Assembly: GCA_934255405.1 (NCBI GenBank)
Contig: CAKQNT010000008.1
Coordinates: forward strand, 1-64,000
Length of the DNA: 64,000 nt
From: an uncultured Alphaproteobacteria bacterium
GTDB taxonomy: Bacteria > Pseudomonadota > Alphaproteobacteria > RF32 > CAG-239
Direction: 5' to 3'
The notes beneath the pieces are model-generated. The model was not told the origin of the DNA. It did no database searches and was given only the letters and a program-made list of their open reading frames with translations. A program made the position numbers and the translations under genes. Positions 49,909 to 58,681 of the stretch are shown here, piece by piece. The first letter of the stretch is position 1. Every line of letters begins with the position of its first letter.

Positions 49909-50226
49909 ATGATAAAAGGTATTGTTGCATTATTTACTTCGGGTGCCATTTTTAACCCAATGGTCTTGTTGGGTATTATATGCGGAATTGGCGCGATGGT
50001 GCGTTTGGATGAAGAGGCTATTCGCGCTCTGGTGACTAACTATCATTTTTATTTGCTGATTGCGCTGGTTTCTTTCGGCTATGCTTTTGGTTTTCATAAA
50101 GAATACAAAGAAGGCGGCATAGATGTTGATTATGCCGCCACTGTGTTTACCGCTGTTTGGGGAATTGCTAAGTTTATTTTGGCTTTTGCCCTTTCAATGT
50201 CTTTTGTGGTAATGATAAGTTTCTAA
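49909..50226 (+). CDS. Small membrane protein, unknown
   Basis: This 105-residue protein has three hydrophobic segments: FNPMVLLGIICGIGAMV, FYLLIALVSFGYAFGF and FILAFALSMSFVVMISF. It sits 6 nt after the small basic protein gene. Its stop overlaps the stop of the minus-strand 58-residue gene. Not recognised. Confidence 0.65.
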   Translation: MIKGIVALFTSGAIFNPMVLLGIICGIGAMVRLDEEAIRALVTNYHFYLLIALVSFGYAFGFHKEYKEGGIDVDYAATVFTAVWGIAKFILAFALSMSFVVMISF

Positions 50227-50399
50227 ATGGAAATATCTACGGTTTTGCCAATCGGGCTGTCGCTGGAAATTGCTCTAGTGTCTTCGCCCAGCAATACTTC
50301 TATGGTTTTTTGTTGCATTTCGGCGCTATTCTTTATCAGACTCAGCTGCATTTGCTGAATAGCCAAAGTGTAGGAACTGATGGCTCCGATATCAGACAT
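50223..50399 (-). CDS. 58-residue protein, possible YjfB-type motility family
   Basis: The minus-strand frame from ATG 50399 reads MSDIGAISSYTLAIQQMQLS, then LIKNSAEMQQKTIEVLLG, ending GKTVDISI. A perfect ribosome site (AAGGAGGAG, 5 nt upstream) strongly supports translation. The length, the Gln-rich first helix, the Lys in the second and the acidic end recall YjfB-like 'putative motility' proteins; this is tentative. No flagellar genes are in view. It converges on the membrane protein gene with overlapping stops. Confidence 0.65.
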   Translation of the reverse strand: MSDIGAISSYTLAIQQMQLSLIKNSAEMQQKTIEVLLGEDTRAISSDSPIGKTVDISI

Positions 50400-50526
50400 A
50401 ACTCTCCTCCTTAATTTATCACATTAGTAGCATTATAGCGTTTATTCCTTAACGGGTGTTTAATTTTTGCCGGTTTTTGATTGTTTTTGCCAAAATTGCA
50501 ATTATCTTAAACAGCGGAGGGCAAAA

Positions 50527-50931
50527 ATGAGAAATTTTATTTTATTGTTGTGGGCGGTGTGTGCTATAGATGCCAAAGCACAAATGCCAACTATAGTAGA
50601 AGGAGAGGCGCTTAGTTCTGACGGGGCAAAAAATACGGTGGTTGTGGTGCAACCAGAAAATGCGCCGAATCCGCTGGGGGATCCGATAATTGTTCCGGCA
50701 GCGACAATACCTGCTGAAAAAGCGGAGCCAATCAATAGTACTGAAGACAATAAAGCGTCGGAGAAAAGCAATTTGCAAAATTCGGACATGACGGGCGCTG
50801 ATTTTCAAAATACGCTTCTGGAGGCAAACGGGCGAGTTTATGATGTGCAGTCTTATCCAGAAAAAGATTTGCCGGAAATAAGTAATCCGGCAAATCCGCA
50901 AACTATATATTCGCCAAATGTGAATCCTTAG
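50527..50931 (+). CDS. Exported hypothetical protein
   Basis: This 134-residue protein has a signal peptide (FILLLWAVCAIDAKAQ) and a mature, low-complexity Pro/Ala/Asn-rich body (VQPENAPNPLGDPIIVPAAT). It has no cysteines after the signal and no transmembrane segment. GGAGGG precedes the ATG 50527. Periplasmic; unrecognised. Confidence 0.6.
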   Translation: MRNFILLLWAVCAIDAKAQMPTIVEGEALSSDGAKNTVVVVQPENAPNPLGDPIIVPAATIPAEKAEPINSTEDNKASEKSNLQNSDMTGADFQNTLLEANGRVYDVQSYPEKDLPEISNPANPQTIYSPNVNP

Positions 50932-52658
50932 TCACATTGCTGTTGTTTGTAGTTGAGCGTTTTGCACTGCCAGCTGTTTTCCAGAGTGTTGGAGGGCTCA
51001 ATAATCAGATTCTGTTTGGCGGCATCGGTGGCGGAGCCAAGGTGAATATAGTGTTTGTCATCGCAGCCGGTTTCGCTGTTTTCAGCAATCGGATAAACCG
51101 TTTCGCCATAAGCGCTGTAGAGTTTGGCGTATTTATACATGTGGATAGAGGCCAAAGTTCCGGGCAGTTTGGAATTATCTGAAACAGAAATCAATTCAAC
51201 ATTCGGTGTGTCAAGCGAGGTCCATTGTTTTAGATAAATCGAAGATGTGCCGGCTTTGATGCCGCCTTCAATTTTGATTTTGGAATTGCAGCCAAAGACA
51301 ATGCCTTCATTTTCGGTGGTGGTATTGTCTCCGCCTTTAGTCTGCAAAGAGCCTTTAATCAAAATTTCGGTATAGCTCTTGGCTTTGAGGGTGCCATAGA
51401 GACTGCCTTTGATACCAAGAGAAGAATCACGCTCCATTTCAACATTGCCTTTGATATCGCCGGTGGTTAACAGTTTGCCGTTGGCGGCAATTTTGAAGTT
51501 GGAGCACAGCGTCGGAAGGTTGTTGAAACTGACAACGCCGGATACCTGAGTTTCGGCGGCTTTGAACGGACATTCAGCCAAGGTGCCGGAAACGGTTATT
51601 TTAACATTTTTGAGCGCACCGCTGAGCGACAAGGTGAGCGGTTCTTCAAAAATAAGGTTGAAGTTGATGTTTTCTATCTCGCGGTCAAAAATTCCATCAT
51701 ACATATCCATATTTTTGGTATTAAGATGAAGAGTGACTTCCGGACGAGTTTTGTTTAGGCACTGCGGCAAAGTCATGCCAACCAGTGAGCGCATTTGTGT
51801 CTTGGTAACATCAATAACCGGATCAGTAATGTTTTCGCCGATTACATCAGCATCAGGATTGGTTGCGCGCGCATGCTTAAAACAGTTAATGGTGCAGCGT
51901 TTGAAGTTATTGTTTTCTGGACAATCGGCGCTGTCATCGGTTTCATTGCAGGAGGTAGAGGTGTAACCGTTCTCCTGACAGACTTCGGCCGAGGTTTTGC
52001 AGGCACTGTAGAGCATAGTTTTGCCTTGCAGACAAGACGGAGTTTGGGAACTCATGGGGCCATATTGGCAACTCAAAAATCCATCGCAGGGAGCCGGAAT
52101 TATGTTGGTTTTAACAACGCCGGCGCAGGTGGTGCAGGTTTCGCCATCGGCAATATAACCGGCCGGTATGGTATCTAGGTTGTAGGCAAAAGCAGGGCAG
52201 TCGTCGCAGCAAATTCCATAATCCGCAGAGAAAGGGCATTTTTTGTCGGTAAGCTGGCATTTGTCTTTGTGAGTAAAGCCGGCTTCAGTGCAGGCCTTTT
52301 CGGTATTTTCCTGACAGATTCGATAAAGGGGAAATTTATTGGCGCACATTTTGAACGGATAAAAAGGGGCTTTGCAGTCGGCAGCCAAAAAAGAGTAGTT
52401 GTTGTTGCGACACCATTGTTCTTGAGAGCAACTGCGATAATAGGCATCATGATGAGGACAGCGTTCTGCCGGTGCAGTTTGATTGGAGCAGTTGGCATAA
52501 GTGATTTTGTATCCTTCGTCTAAGCATTTTTGTTCTGCTCTGGTCAGTTCGTGATTTTGATAGGTGTTGGTGGCATATTCCGGCACAACGGCTGCTTGAG
52601 CAGAGGTAATTCCAAGCAATATGGCGCTGGTATAAAATACTTTGACAAATTTAATCAT
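50928..52658 (-). CDS. Large exported cysteine-rich protein with beta-solenoid-like C terminus
   Basis: This 576-residue protein has a signal peptide (FYTSAILLGITSAQA). Residues about 40-280 hold some 30 cysteines in repeating CxxxG/YxxxxC knuckles (RCPHHDAYYRSCSQEQWC, KKCPFSADYGICCDDCP). The C-terminal half is cysteine-poor and made of short beta repeats (VKITVSGTLAECPFKAAE, GDIKGNVEMERDSSLGIKG, EILIKGSLQTKGG), suggesting a right-handed beta helix. It is probably surface exposed or periplasmic and stabilised by disulfides. Similar proteins occur in gut alphaproteobacteria, to my knowledge without function. Confidence 0.75.
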   Translation of the reverse strand: MIKFVKVFYTSAILLGITSAQAAVVPEYATNTYQNHELTRAEQKCLDEGYKITYANCSNQTAPAERCPHHDAYYRSCSQEQWCRNNNYSFLAADCKAPFYPFKMCANKFPLYRICQENTEKACTEAGFTHKDKCQLTDKKCPFSADYGICCDDCPAFAYNLDTIPAGYIADGETCTTCAGVVKTNIIPAPCDGFLSCQYGPMSSQTPSCLQGKTMLYSACKTSAEVCQENGYTSTSCNETDDSADCPENNNFKRCTINCFKHARATNPDADVIGENITDPVIDVTKTQMRSLVGMTLPQCLNKTRPEVTLHLNTKNMDMYDGIFDREIENINFNLIFEEPLTLSLSGALKNVKITVSGTLAECPFKAAETQVSGVVSFNNLPTLCSNFKIAANGKLLTTGDIKGNVEMERDSSLGIKGSLYGTLKAKSYTEILIKGSLQTKGGDNTTTENEGIVFGCNSKIKIEGGIKAGTSSIYLKQWTSLDTPNVELISVSDNSKLPGTLASIHMYKYAKLYSAYGETVYPIAENSETGCDDKHYIHLGSATDAAKQNLIIEPSNTLENSWQCKTLNYKQQQCD

Positions 52659-52843
52659 GATGTTATCCGCCCTAACTAAATATAATTATATCATATTTTA
52701 TGTTGTTAGGATTAACATAGGGTTAAGATAAACTAAAGTTTTTTGACAAAATTAATTTTTTGACTAGATTTTAATCCTATTTTGTGGTATGGTAGCGCTG
52801 TAATTGAACAAAACCGCCAATAATCACAAAACAGGAAAAAGGT

Positions 52844-53350
52844 ATGAATAAGAAAATCTCAGTATTAAATCCGTTCAGTTCCGGTGAATATGTTGTTTAT
52901 CCTGCTCATGGTGTGGGCAAAGTTGCCGATATCACTAAGCAGAATGTTGCCGGCACAGAATTGGAATTGATAGTGGTTAATTTTGCCAAAGATAAAATGA
53001 CTCTGCGTATTCCAATGGCCAAAGCAGAGACAACCGGTTTGCGCAAAATTTCCGGCGAAGATACAATTAAAGAGGCCTTGAATACCCTGAAGGGCAAGGC
53101 TAAAGTTAAGAAAGTTATGTGGTCTCGCCGCGCGCAGGAATATGAAAACAAAATTAATTCCGGCAGTCCGGTTGCTATTGCCGAGGTGGTGCGCGATTTG
53201 TACCGCAGCGAAAATTTGGCCGAACAGTCTTACAGCGAGCGTCAGATTTATGAGCAGGCGTTGGATCGGTTGGCTAACGAATATGCTGTATTTGAAAATA
53301 TTACTCCGGCAGATGCAACGCAAAAATTGTTGTCTTTGTTGGCAAAATAA
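52844..53350 (+). CDS. carD: CarD/CdnL-type transcription factor
   Basis: This 168-residue protein starts NPFSSGEYVVYPAHGVGKVA, the RNA-polymerase-interacting Tudor-like domain, followed by a helical DNA-binding C terminus with RRAQEYENKINSG and the DLYRSENLAEQSYSERQIYE helix. CdnL-type proteins stabilise open complexes at rRNA and ribosomal promoters. AGGAAAAAGGT precedes the ATG. A perfect terminator follows, so it is monocistronic. Confidence 0.95.
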   Translation: MNKKISVLNPFSSGEYVVYPAHGVGKVADITKQNVAGTELELIVVNFAKDKMTLRIPMAKAETTGLRKISGEDTIKEALNTLKGKAKVKKVMWSRRAQEYENKINSGSPVAIAEVVRDLYRSENLAEQSYSERQIYEQALDRLANEYAVFENITPADATQKLLSLLAK

Positions 53351-53369
53351 AAATGATTTGGATTTTATG

Positions 53370-53400
53370 AGTGCTCTGCAAACTGCAGAGCACTTTTTTT
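53370..53400 (+). terminator. Terminator of carD
   Basis: AGTGCTCTGCA-AAC-TGCAGAGCACT, a perfect 11-bp stem, followed by TTTTTTT. Confidence 0.95.
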
Positions 53401-53517
53401 GTGTCGGTTATTGAATTTTGGGTATAAGCCTGTTGATAAAGTGGACTCCTGCTTGCGAATCAGAGATTCATTATTTAAAAAGTTAACAAGAAGTTAACCG
53501 ATTTAAGGAATCCAAAA

Positions 53518-53925
53518 ATGTTGGAAGAGCAGGAATTTTCTACTTTGCAGAGCGATGGAATCGTGGTTTCGGCGTGTCCGGTTTTGGTTGACAAATCTGC
53601 TCCCAGCCGTTTTATGTGGGGGTATTATCTTTGTATTGAAAACAATACGGATGACAAAATTCAGCTGGTGGGCAAAAATTGGAATATCACCGATGGTGCG
53701 GGCAATAGCTATAATGACAGTAGTGCCGGTTTTAAGGGTGAACTGCCAGAGCTGGAACCGGGGGAATATTTTGAATTTACTTCCGAGGCGGCGCTCAATT
53801 CTCCGCACGCGGTGTTTTATGGAAGTTGTAAAATTATATCAAGAGGCAAGACAAAAGAAATCCGGATACCGACTTTTTCGATGTCTGCACCCGGATTTGC
53901 TCAAACTTCAAGAACCATTAACTAG
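53518..53925 (+). CDS. apaG: ApaG-domain protein
   Basis: This 135-residue protein matches ApaG (DUF525): VVSACPVLVDKSAPSRFMWG, YYLCIENNTDDKIQLVGKNW, NITDGAG, GELPELEPGEYFEFTSEA and the end KEIRIPTFSM. The fold is a fibronectin-like beta sandwich with pyrophosphate-related roles suggested. The 'GxGVVGEQP' loop is altered (SSAGFKGELPEL). It is monocistronic and converges on a lipoprotein gene with overlapping stops. Confidence 0.85.
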   Translation: MLEEQEFSTLQSDGIVVSACPVLVDKSAPSRFMWGYYLCIENNTDDKIQLVGKNWNITDGAGNSYNDSSAGFKGELPELEPGEYFEFTSEAALNSPHAVFYGSCKIISRGKTKEIRIPTFSMSAPGFAQTSRTIN

Positions 53926-54548
53926 TAATATGTCGGTTCAAGCGGTTTATTAATCACATACATATTCAGATACTGGTAAATGTTGGAAGTCATCTTGACG
54001 TTAAATTCATCAAACAATTTGGTGACCATTCCATTCCAATATTGCTCTTTTTCGGCGATGTCGGTGCTGGCTGGGATAATCAATTCTCTCCAGGCATCAA
54101 CATTGGTAGAAGCCTGTGACATATTGTCGGGGTCGGTGATTTTGATTGTCATAACCAGAGTAGCGCGGTATTTGACGCGGTCATTGTTAAATATTTGATT
54201 GCCGCCTTCCTCCAAAGTTTCTGTTACGCCGGCATCTTTAATGATGACTTCCGCAATTTTGGGGCTGGAATAATCCGCTGCTTTTAGGCGATCTTGCGCC
54301 CAAAGTTCGGCAGTTTTTTCAATGGAAACCGGAAACAAATGCTCAACGTGTGGTCTGGTAAAAGACGGAGTAAATTCGGAAATAACTTTAATTTGGCTTA
54401 CTTTGAGCTGGATAGGTTCGTCGGTGGTGTAGCGAGGTTCCTGATAGCGGGGAAGCTCATCTTCCTCAGGAGCGGGAAACCAGCTGGCGCAGCCGGAAAT
54501 GAGAGCTGAAAGAGCCAAAACCGGCAATATTTTTCTAAGGTTAATCAT
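53922..54548 (-). CDS. Conserved lipoprotein, function unknown
   Basis: This 208-residue protein has a signal peptide with lipobox LISGC (Cys near 20). The mature part has HLFPVSIEKTAELWAQDRLK and beta-rich VKYRATLVMTIKITD segments, an alpha/beta layout seen in alphaproteobacterial lipoproteins of unknown role. A Pro-rich linker (PAPEEDELPRYQEPRY) follows the anchor. It lies directly downstream of hslO on the same strand, with a hairpin between. Confidence 0.7.
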   Translation of the reverse strand: MINLRKILPVLALSALISGCASWFPAPEEDELPRYQEPRYTTDEPIQLKVSQIKVISEFTPSFTRPHVEHLFPVSIEKTAELWAQDRLKAADYSSPKIAEVIIKDAGVTETLEEGGNQIFNNDRVKYRATLVMTIKITDPDNMSQASTNVDAWRELIIPASTDIAEKEQYWNGMVTKLFDEFNVKMTSNIYQYLNMYVINKPLEPTYY

Positions 54549-54573
54549 GGTTTTTCATCCAATGTCTGAATAC

Positions 54574-54603
54574 ACAAAAGGAGCCCTCGTACTAGGAGCT
54601 CCT
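54574..54603 (-). terminator. Terminator of hslO
   Basis: On the minus strand AGGAGCTCCT-loop-AGGGCTCCT forms an imperfect stem followed by TTTTG. Confidence 0.65.
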
Positions 54604-54639
54604 CTTAACATATTATAGATTGATTAAAAACTGGTTAAA

Positions 54640-55551
54640 CTATTGCTTGCGGACTTCTCCGCGATCAAAGCTATATTTTTCGCCGCAAAAATTGCAGGTG
54701 GCGGTGATTTTGCCGCTCTCAACCATAGCATTTACATCATCTTCAGAAAAAGTTTGCAGGGTTTGCAGCAATTTGTCGCGTGAGCAACGGCAGCCGAAAG
54801 TATATTCTCTGGAATGAGAAATCTGTAGTCTGTTGCCATGAAACAGGCGAGTGAGAATTTCTTCAGAGCTTAAATCAGCGTTGAATATCTCGTTTTCGTT
54901 AAGAGATTCCATAAATACTTTGGCTTCGTTCCAGGTTTCTGATTGTTCTTCCGGTGAAAGCTCAGAGCCTTTGGACGGCAGTTTTTGCAACATGATTCCT
55001 CCAACACTCCAAGAAGAAGATTCGCCTTCGGGCGCTTTAAGGAACAATTTGATATCGGTGTCGATTTGTTCAGACTGCTTAAAGTAACGCAAGGCGCATT
55101 CAGTTAAGTTTTTGCCTTGAAGTTCTACCATGCCTTGATAGAGTTCAGTATCTTTGCCCTGATCAACCGTAAAGGCCAAAATTCCGCCTCCTAAAAGGTG
55201 GGGCGCGGCCTCAATCTCGTCAGTAGTTTTGCGCAGTTTTTGGCTTTGTTTAAGGTGCTCTTCATCATAGCGGGCACAAGCGCGGATGCGTCCGTCAGAG
55301 GTTACGTCAACAACAACCAGAGAGATTACGCCGTTGCTCTGAATTTGCAGGGTGAACAGCCCGTCGTATTTGAGCTGGCTGGCCAGCATGGCACCCAGAA
55401 CAGTGCTTTCTGCTACAACGGCGGCAACCGGTTTGGGGTAGCAGTGCTTGCCGAGAATGGTATTAACCACTTCATGCAGGCGGATGAGGCGTCCTTGATA
55501 AACACCATTTTCTATAAAAAACGAGGTACAATTATCAAAAGATGTTGTCAT
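54640..55551 (-). CDS. hslO: Redox-activated chaperone Hsp33
   Basis: This 303-residue chaperone has the N-terminal fold (VYQGRLIRLHEVVNTILGKH, VAESTVLGAMLASQLKYDG) and the C-terminal redox switch with CRCSRDK and TCNFCGEKYSF, the four zinc-binding cysteines whose oxidation activates holdase activity. It protects against oxidative and bleach stress. ATG at 55551. Confidence 0.95.
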   Translation of the reverse strand: MTTSFDNCTSFFIENGVYQGRLIRLHEVVNTILGKHCYPKPVAAVVAESTVLGAMLASQLKYDGLFTLQIQSNGVISLVVVDVTSDGRIRACARYDEEHLKQSQKLRKTTDEIEAAPHLLGGGILAFTVDQGKDTELYQGMVELQGKNLTECALRYFKQSEQIDTDIKLFLKAPEGESSSWSVGGIMLQKLPSKGSELSPEEQSETWNEAKVFMESLNENEIFNADLSSEEILTRLFHGNRLQISHSREYTFGCRCSRDKLLQTLQTFSEDDVNAMVESGKITATCNFCGEKYSFDRGEVRKQ

Positions 55552-55587
55552 TGCATATTTTTCCTTTAAGTATTAAATATATATCAA

Positions 55588-56163
55588 GTGTATAAACCTG
55601 TTAGGGAGTTTTTTCAAGTGGCGGATATGGAAAATAGTCAGAAAAACGTTAGAGCTATGCGCAAAATGACTAAGCAGCGGATTAAGAATATTGCGTTATA
55701 TTATCTGAAGCGCTTTGAATCTTCGGTGGCTAATCTGCGCAATGTGTTGCGCCGCAGAGTTAATGATTATGCGTATCATACTCCTGATTTTGCAAAACAG
55801 GAGGCCTATGATTGGATAGAGGAAATTCTGGAAGATTTTCAACTGGTTGGGTATGTCGATGATGTGCGATATAGTGAGCTGAAAATTAAAGATTATTTGG
55901 CTGCCGGAAAATCTCCGCGCTATATTCAGGGCAAATTGCGTGAAAAAGGAATCGATGAGAACTTAATTGAAAAATTGATGTCTGAGCAAGAGTTCGATCC
56001 GTTTGATTCCGCATTGAGGCTGACACGTAAAAAACACATCGGTCCTTTTAGCCCGAGTGAGGAAGTTCGTAAAGAACGTCGTTCCAAGGATTTGGCAATT
56101 TTGGTGCGCGCCGGTTTTGATTATGATATTGCAGTGCGAGTGCTGGAAACAGAAGTGAGTTAA
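55588..56163 (+). CDS. recX: RecX-family regulatory protein
   Basis: This 191-residue helical protein matches RecX, which modulates RecA filaments. Visible: ALYYLKRFESSVANLRNVLR, LEDFQLVGYVDDVRYSELKI, GKSPRYIQGKLREKGIDENL and AILVRAGFDYDIAVRVLE, the three-helix repeats of the family. I report the GTG at 55588; ATG 55627 is also possible, and 55627 would start at MENSQKNVRAMRKMTKQRI. Its stop overlaps the convergent truA stop by 4 nt. Confidence 0.88.
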   Translation: MYKPVREFFQVADMENSQKNVRAMRKMTKQRIKNIALYYLKRFESSVANLRNVLRRRVNDYAYHTPDFAKQEAYDWIEEILEDFQLVGYVDDVRYSELKIKDYLAAGKSPRYIQGKLREKGIDENLIEKLMSEQEFDPFDSALRLTRKKHIGPFSPSEEVRKERRSKDLAILVRAGFDYDIAVRVLETEVS

Positions 56164-56921
56164 TACCAGACTTTGCTTAAATATAGTCCGCAGGCCGGAG
56201 CGGTTGGACCTGCGGCTTTGCGGTCTTTGGCTTCCAGTATCTTGCTTATATCTTCAGGTTTCAGGTGTCCGTCGCCAACCAATTTGAGAGTGCCAACCAT
56301 GTTACGCACCTGATGGTGCAAAAATGAACGAGCTTCTACTTCAAAAACTATTTCATCACCGCGAGTGCTGATTTCTAATTTGTCCAGTGTCTTAATCGGG
56401 GATTTTGCCTGACATGCCGCCGCTCGAAAAGAGCTGAAATCATGGTGCCCAAGTAAAAACTGTGCAGCTTGACGCATTTTTTCAACGTCTAATTCAACCG
56501 GAACCCACCAAACGCGATCCTTTTCTAAGACTGAAGGAGCTCTGCGGTTGAGAATGCGATAAATGTATCCCCTTCCTAAGGCTGAGAATCGAGCATTAAA
56601 ATCATCAGGAACAGCCTCAACATCCAGCACAACTACCGGCGCCTCTAAGTCGCGCAAATGAAAATTTAGGGCATCACGCAGTTTCCAATCAGCAATGTCT
56701 CTTTTGAGATCAAAGTGAGCAACTTGTGCCAATGCATGAACACCGGCGTCAGTTCTACCAGCCCCCTGAACTTCTATAAATCTGTTTGTGCTTGTTGTAT
56801 CCGGCCGAGCCAATCTGCCCAGCGCCGTTTCCAAATATTCCTGCACGCTTGGTCCATCCAGTTGTCTCTGCCATCCAAGCAAGTTGGTTCCATTGTATTC
56901 TATAGTTATCTTATATCTCAT
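56160..56921 (-). CDS. truA: tRNA pseudouridine synthase A (positions 38-40)
   Basis: This 253-residue enzyme has the TruA signatures: MRYKITIEYNGTNLLGWQRQ, the catalytic Asp in GAGRTDAGVHALAQVAHF, FNARFSALGRGYIYRILNRR and RSFLHHQVRNMVGTL. It modifies the anticodon arm of tRNAs. ATG 56921 matches the family start; the reading from 56948 would add nine residues. Five hundred bp of palindromic repeats lie upstream. Confidence 0.96.
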   Translation of the reverse strand: MRYKITIEYNGTNLLGWQRQLDGPSVQEYLETALGRLARPDTTSTNRFIEVQGAGRTDAGVHALAQVAHFDLKRDIADWKLRDALNFHLRDLEAPVVVLDVEAVPDDFNARFSALGRGYIYRILNRRAPSVLEKDRVWWVPVELDVEKMRQAAQFLLGHHDFSSFRAAACQAKSPIKTLDKLEISTRGDEIVFEVEARSFLHHQVRNMVGTLKLVGDGHLKPEDISKILEAKDRKAAGPTAPACGLYLSKVWY

Positions 56922-56938
56922 ATCTTTAAAACTCGTAT

Positions 56939-57475
56939 AACAGCTCATCTAGAGCAATTTGCACAGGTCAAAAGTGTCCTCACGTACTTCTATGTACGCT
57001 CCGGTACTTTTGCCTTTCAAATTACTCTATCTAAACTGTTCTCCGAGTTTTAGCAATAGAAATAACAGCTCATCTAGAGCAATTTGCACGAGGAGAAAAA
57101 GTGTCCTCACGTACCTCAATGTACGCTCCGGTACTTTTGCCTTTCAAATTACTCTATCTAAACTGTTCTCCGAGTTTTAGCAATGAAGAAATAACAGCTC
57201 ATCTAGAGCAATTTGCACGAGGAGAAAAAGTGTCCTCACGTACTTCTATGTACGCTCCGGTACTTTTGCCTTTCAAATTACTCTATCTAAACTGTTTTCC
57301 GAGTTTTAGCAATGGAGAAATAACAGCTCATCTAGAGCAATTTGCACAGGTCAAAATCCGCATAATAGCACATCTAGAGCCACTTAGTGCGATTTCGGAA
57401 AATTCATGTACTACTATGTACACTAAAATTTTCCTCTTCTTCTAACTGTCTCTATCTGTACTATTCTTCGAATTT
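56939..57475. repeat. Tandem array of nested palindromes (copies G1, G2, G3, J)
   Basis: Units begin with AACAGCTCATCTAGAGCAAT at 56939, 57064, 57193 and 57322 (spacings 125, 129, 129). G1-G3 have inner arms AAAAGT/ACTTTT around TC-ACGTAC-TTCTAT-GTACG-CT. J switches part-way to the other core (GGAAAATTC-ATGTAC-TACTA-TGTACA-CT-AAAATTTTCC), so two subtypes are fused. Peptide frames across this stretch (MYAPVLLPFK type) follow the repeat and are not genes. Confidence 0.9.
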
Positions 57476-57502
57476 TGCATAACCAGCCAATTAAAGCAAA
57501 AC

Positions 57503-57535
57503 AAAAAGAGGCACAATTTCTTATGCCTCTTTTTT
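57503..57535. terminator. Terminator downstream of the dehydrogenase gene
   Basis: AAAAAGAGGCA-loop-TGCCTCTTTTT, with T runs on both strands. Confidence 0.92.
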
Positions 57536-57552
57536 GCTAATTTGACAAGCGA

Positions 57553-58569
57553 TTATTCAGCGGCCAGCTGCAATCGATTGTTGTCTTGCGCGAAAAAACC
57601 GAGTTTTTCCTCAATCTGCCAAATAACTTTCAATGCCTCAAGAGCATTCTCACCGCTGATGCGCGGAGTTTCTGTGCCGCGTACGCAGTTCATAAAGTGA
57701 TTCAATTCTGCCTGCAATGGTTGATTGGTCGGAATAAACAGCTGCTCAACACTACCTTTCAGACCATAATGCATCCAGTCTGGAATATCTTCTTGTTTTA
57801 CATAGGGCATACGTCCTTGAGTATGAACGTTAATGCTTTGGTTAATGAAGTCCATGTCAATATAGTTGGTGTCAGTGGTAACAGACAAAGTGCGGACACG
57901 CGCCTGAGTAATACGGCTGGCGGTGATGTCTGCGGTTACACCGTTTTCAAATTCAACCAGAGCGGTGATAAAGTCTTTACCCTGCGGGCTCATTTTGGTT
58001 TTGACGGCTGAGGCCTGAACATTGACAACCGAAGATTTTACCAGAGAGAGGATAACTTCAACATCATGAATCATCAAGTCCATGGCAACATCAACATCGG
58101 TAATACGACCGCTGGCGGCAGACATACGATGGGCGCTTAAAGCGCAAATCTTGGAAGTGTCAGAAAGCAGTTTGTGCATTTGCTCAACTGCCGGATTAAA
58201 CTGCTCAATGTGGCCAACCAGTAAAGTTACATGGTTTTTCTTGGCGGCTTTAATCAACTTTTTGCACTGGGCTTCAGTAGTGGCCAATGGTTTTTCCATC
58301 AAACAGTGAATGCCCTTGTTCAGGAAAAACTCGCCGACTTCTGCATGGGTGACGGAAGTTGTTACAACACTGACAGCATCAACCTCTTTGGCAACTTCTT
58401 CCAACGAAGAAAAAGCTTTAATGCCAAAAGTTTCGGCAGCGGCTTTGCAGGCTTCGGGAAAGATGTCATAAACACCAACCAAATTAACGCCGTTTAAGCT
58501 TTTGTAAGTTTTCAGATGGTTTTTGCCCATCATGCCGGCGCCGATAACTGCAACTTTAATTTCAGACAT
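57553..58569 (-). CDS. Gfo/Idh/MocA-family NAD(P)-dependent sugar dehydrogenase
   Basis: This 338-residue protein has a Rossmann start (VAVIGAGMMGKNHLKTY), the family EKPLATTEAQ motif with the catalytic Lys, and GHIEQFNPAVEQMHKLL, then DLMIHDVEVILSLV (the usual metal-less active-site His/Asp segment). The VGHIE-FNP motif resembles UDP-GlcNAc 3-dehydrogenase (GnnA), which leads to 3-amino lipid A sugars. That specificity is tentative. ATG 58569 matches the family start; a longer reading from 58593 is unlikely. Confidence 0.87.
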   Translation of the reverse strand: MSEIKVAVIGAGMMGKNHLKTYKSLNGVNLVGVYDIFPEACKAAAETFGIKAFSSLEEVAKEVDAVSVVTTSVTHAEVGEFFLNKGIHCLMEKPLATTEAQCKKLIKAAKKNHVTLLVGHIEQFNPAVEQMHKLLSDTSKICALSAHRMSAASGRITDVDVAMDLMIHDVEVILSLVKSSVVNVQASAVKTKMSPQGKDFITALVEFENGVTADITASRITQARVRTLSVTTDTNYIDMDFINQSINVHTQGRMPYVKQEDIPDWMHYGLKGSVEQLFIPTNQPLQAELNHFMNCVRGTETPRISGENALEALKVIWQIEEKLGFFAQDNNRLQLAAE

Positions 58570-58681
58570 AAATTTTACCCCTAAACAGTTCATGGAATTT
58601 ATTTTAGTTTACATATACCAATATTTTTGATAAAAAGCTTTTAAATTCTTGTTACATATTGTTACATTGGAGAAATTGCCG

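Noticed and set aside
56939..57475. CRISPR or a repeat protein gene
   Set aside because: Repeats are 125-129 bp with self-complementary arms; peptide frames follow the repeat period and have no start signal.
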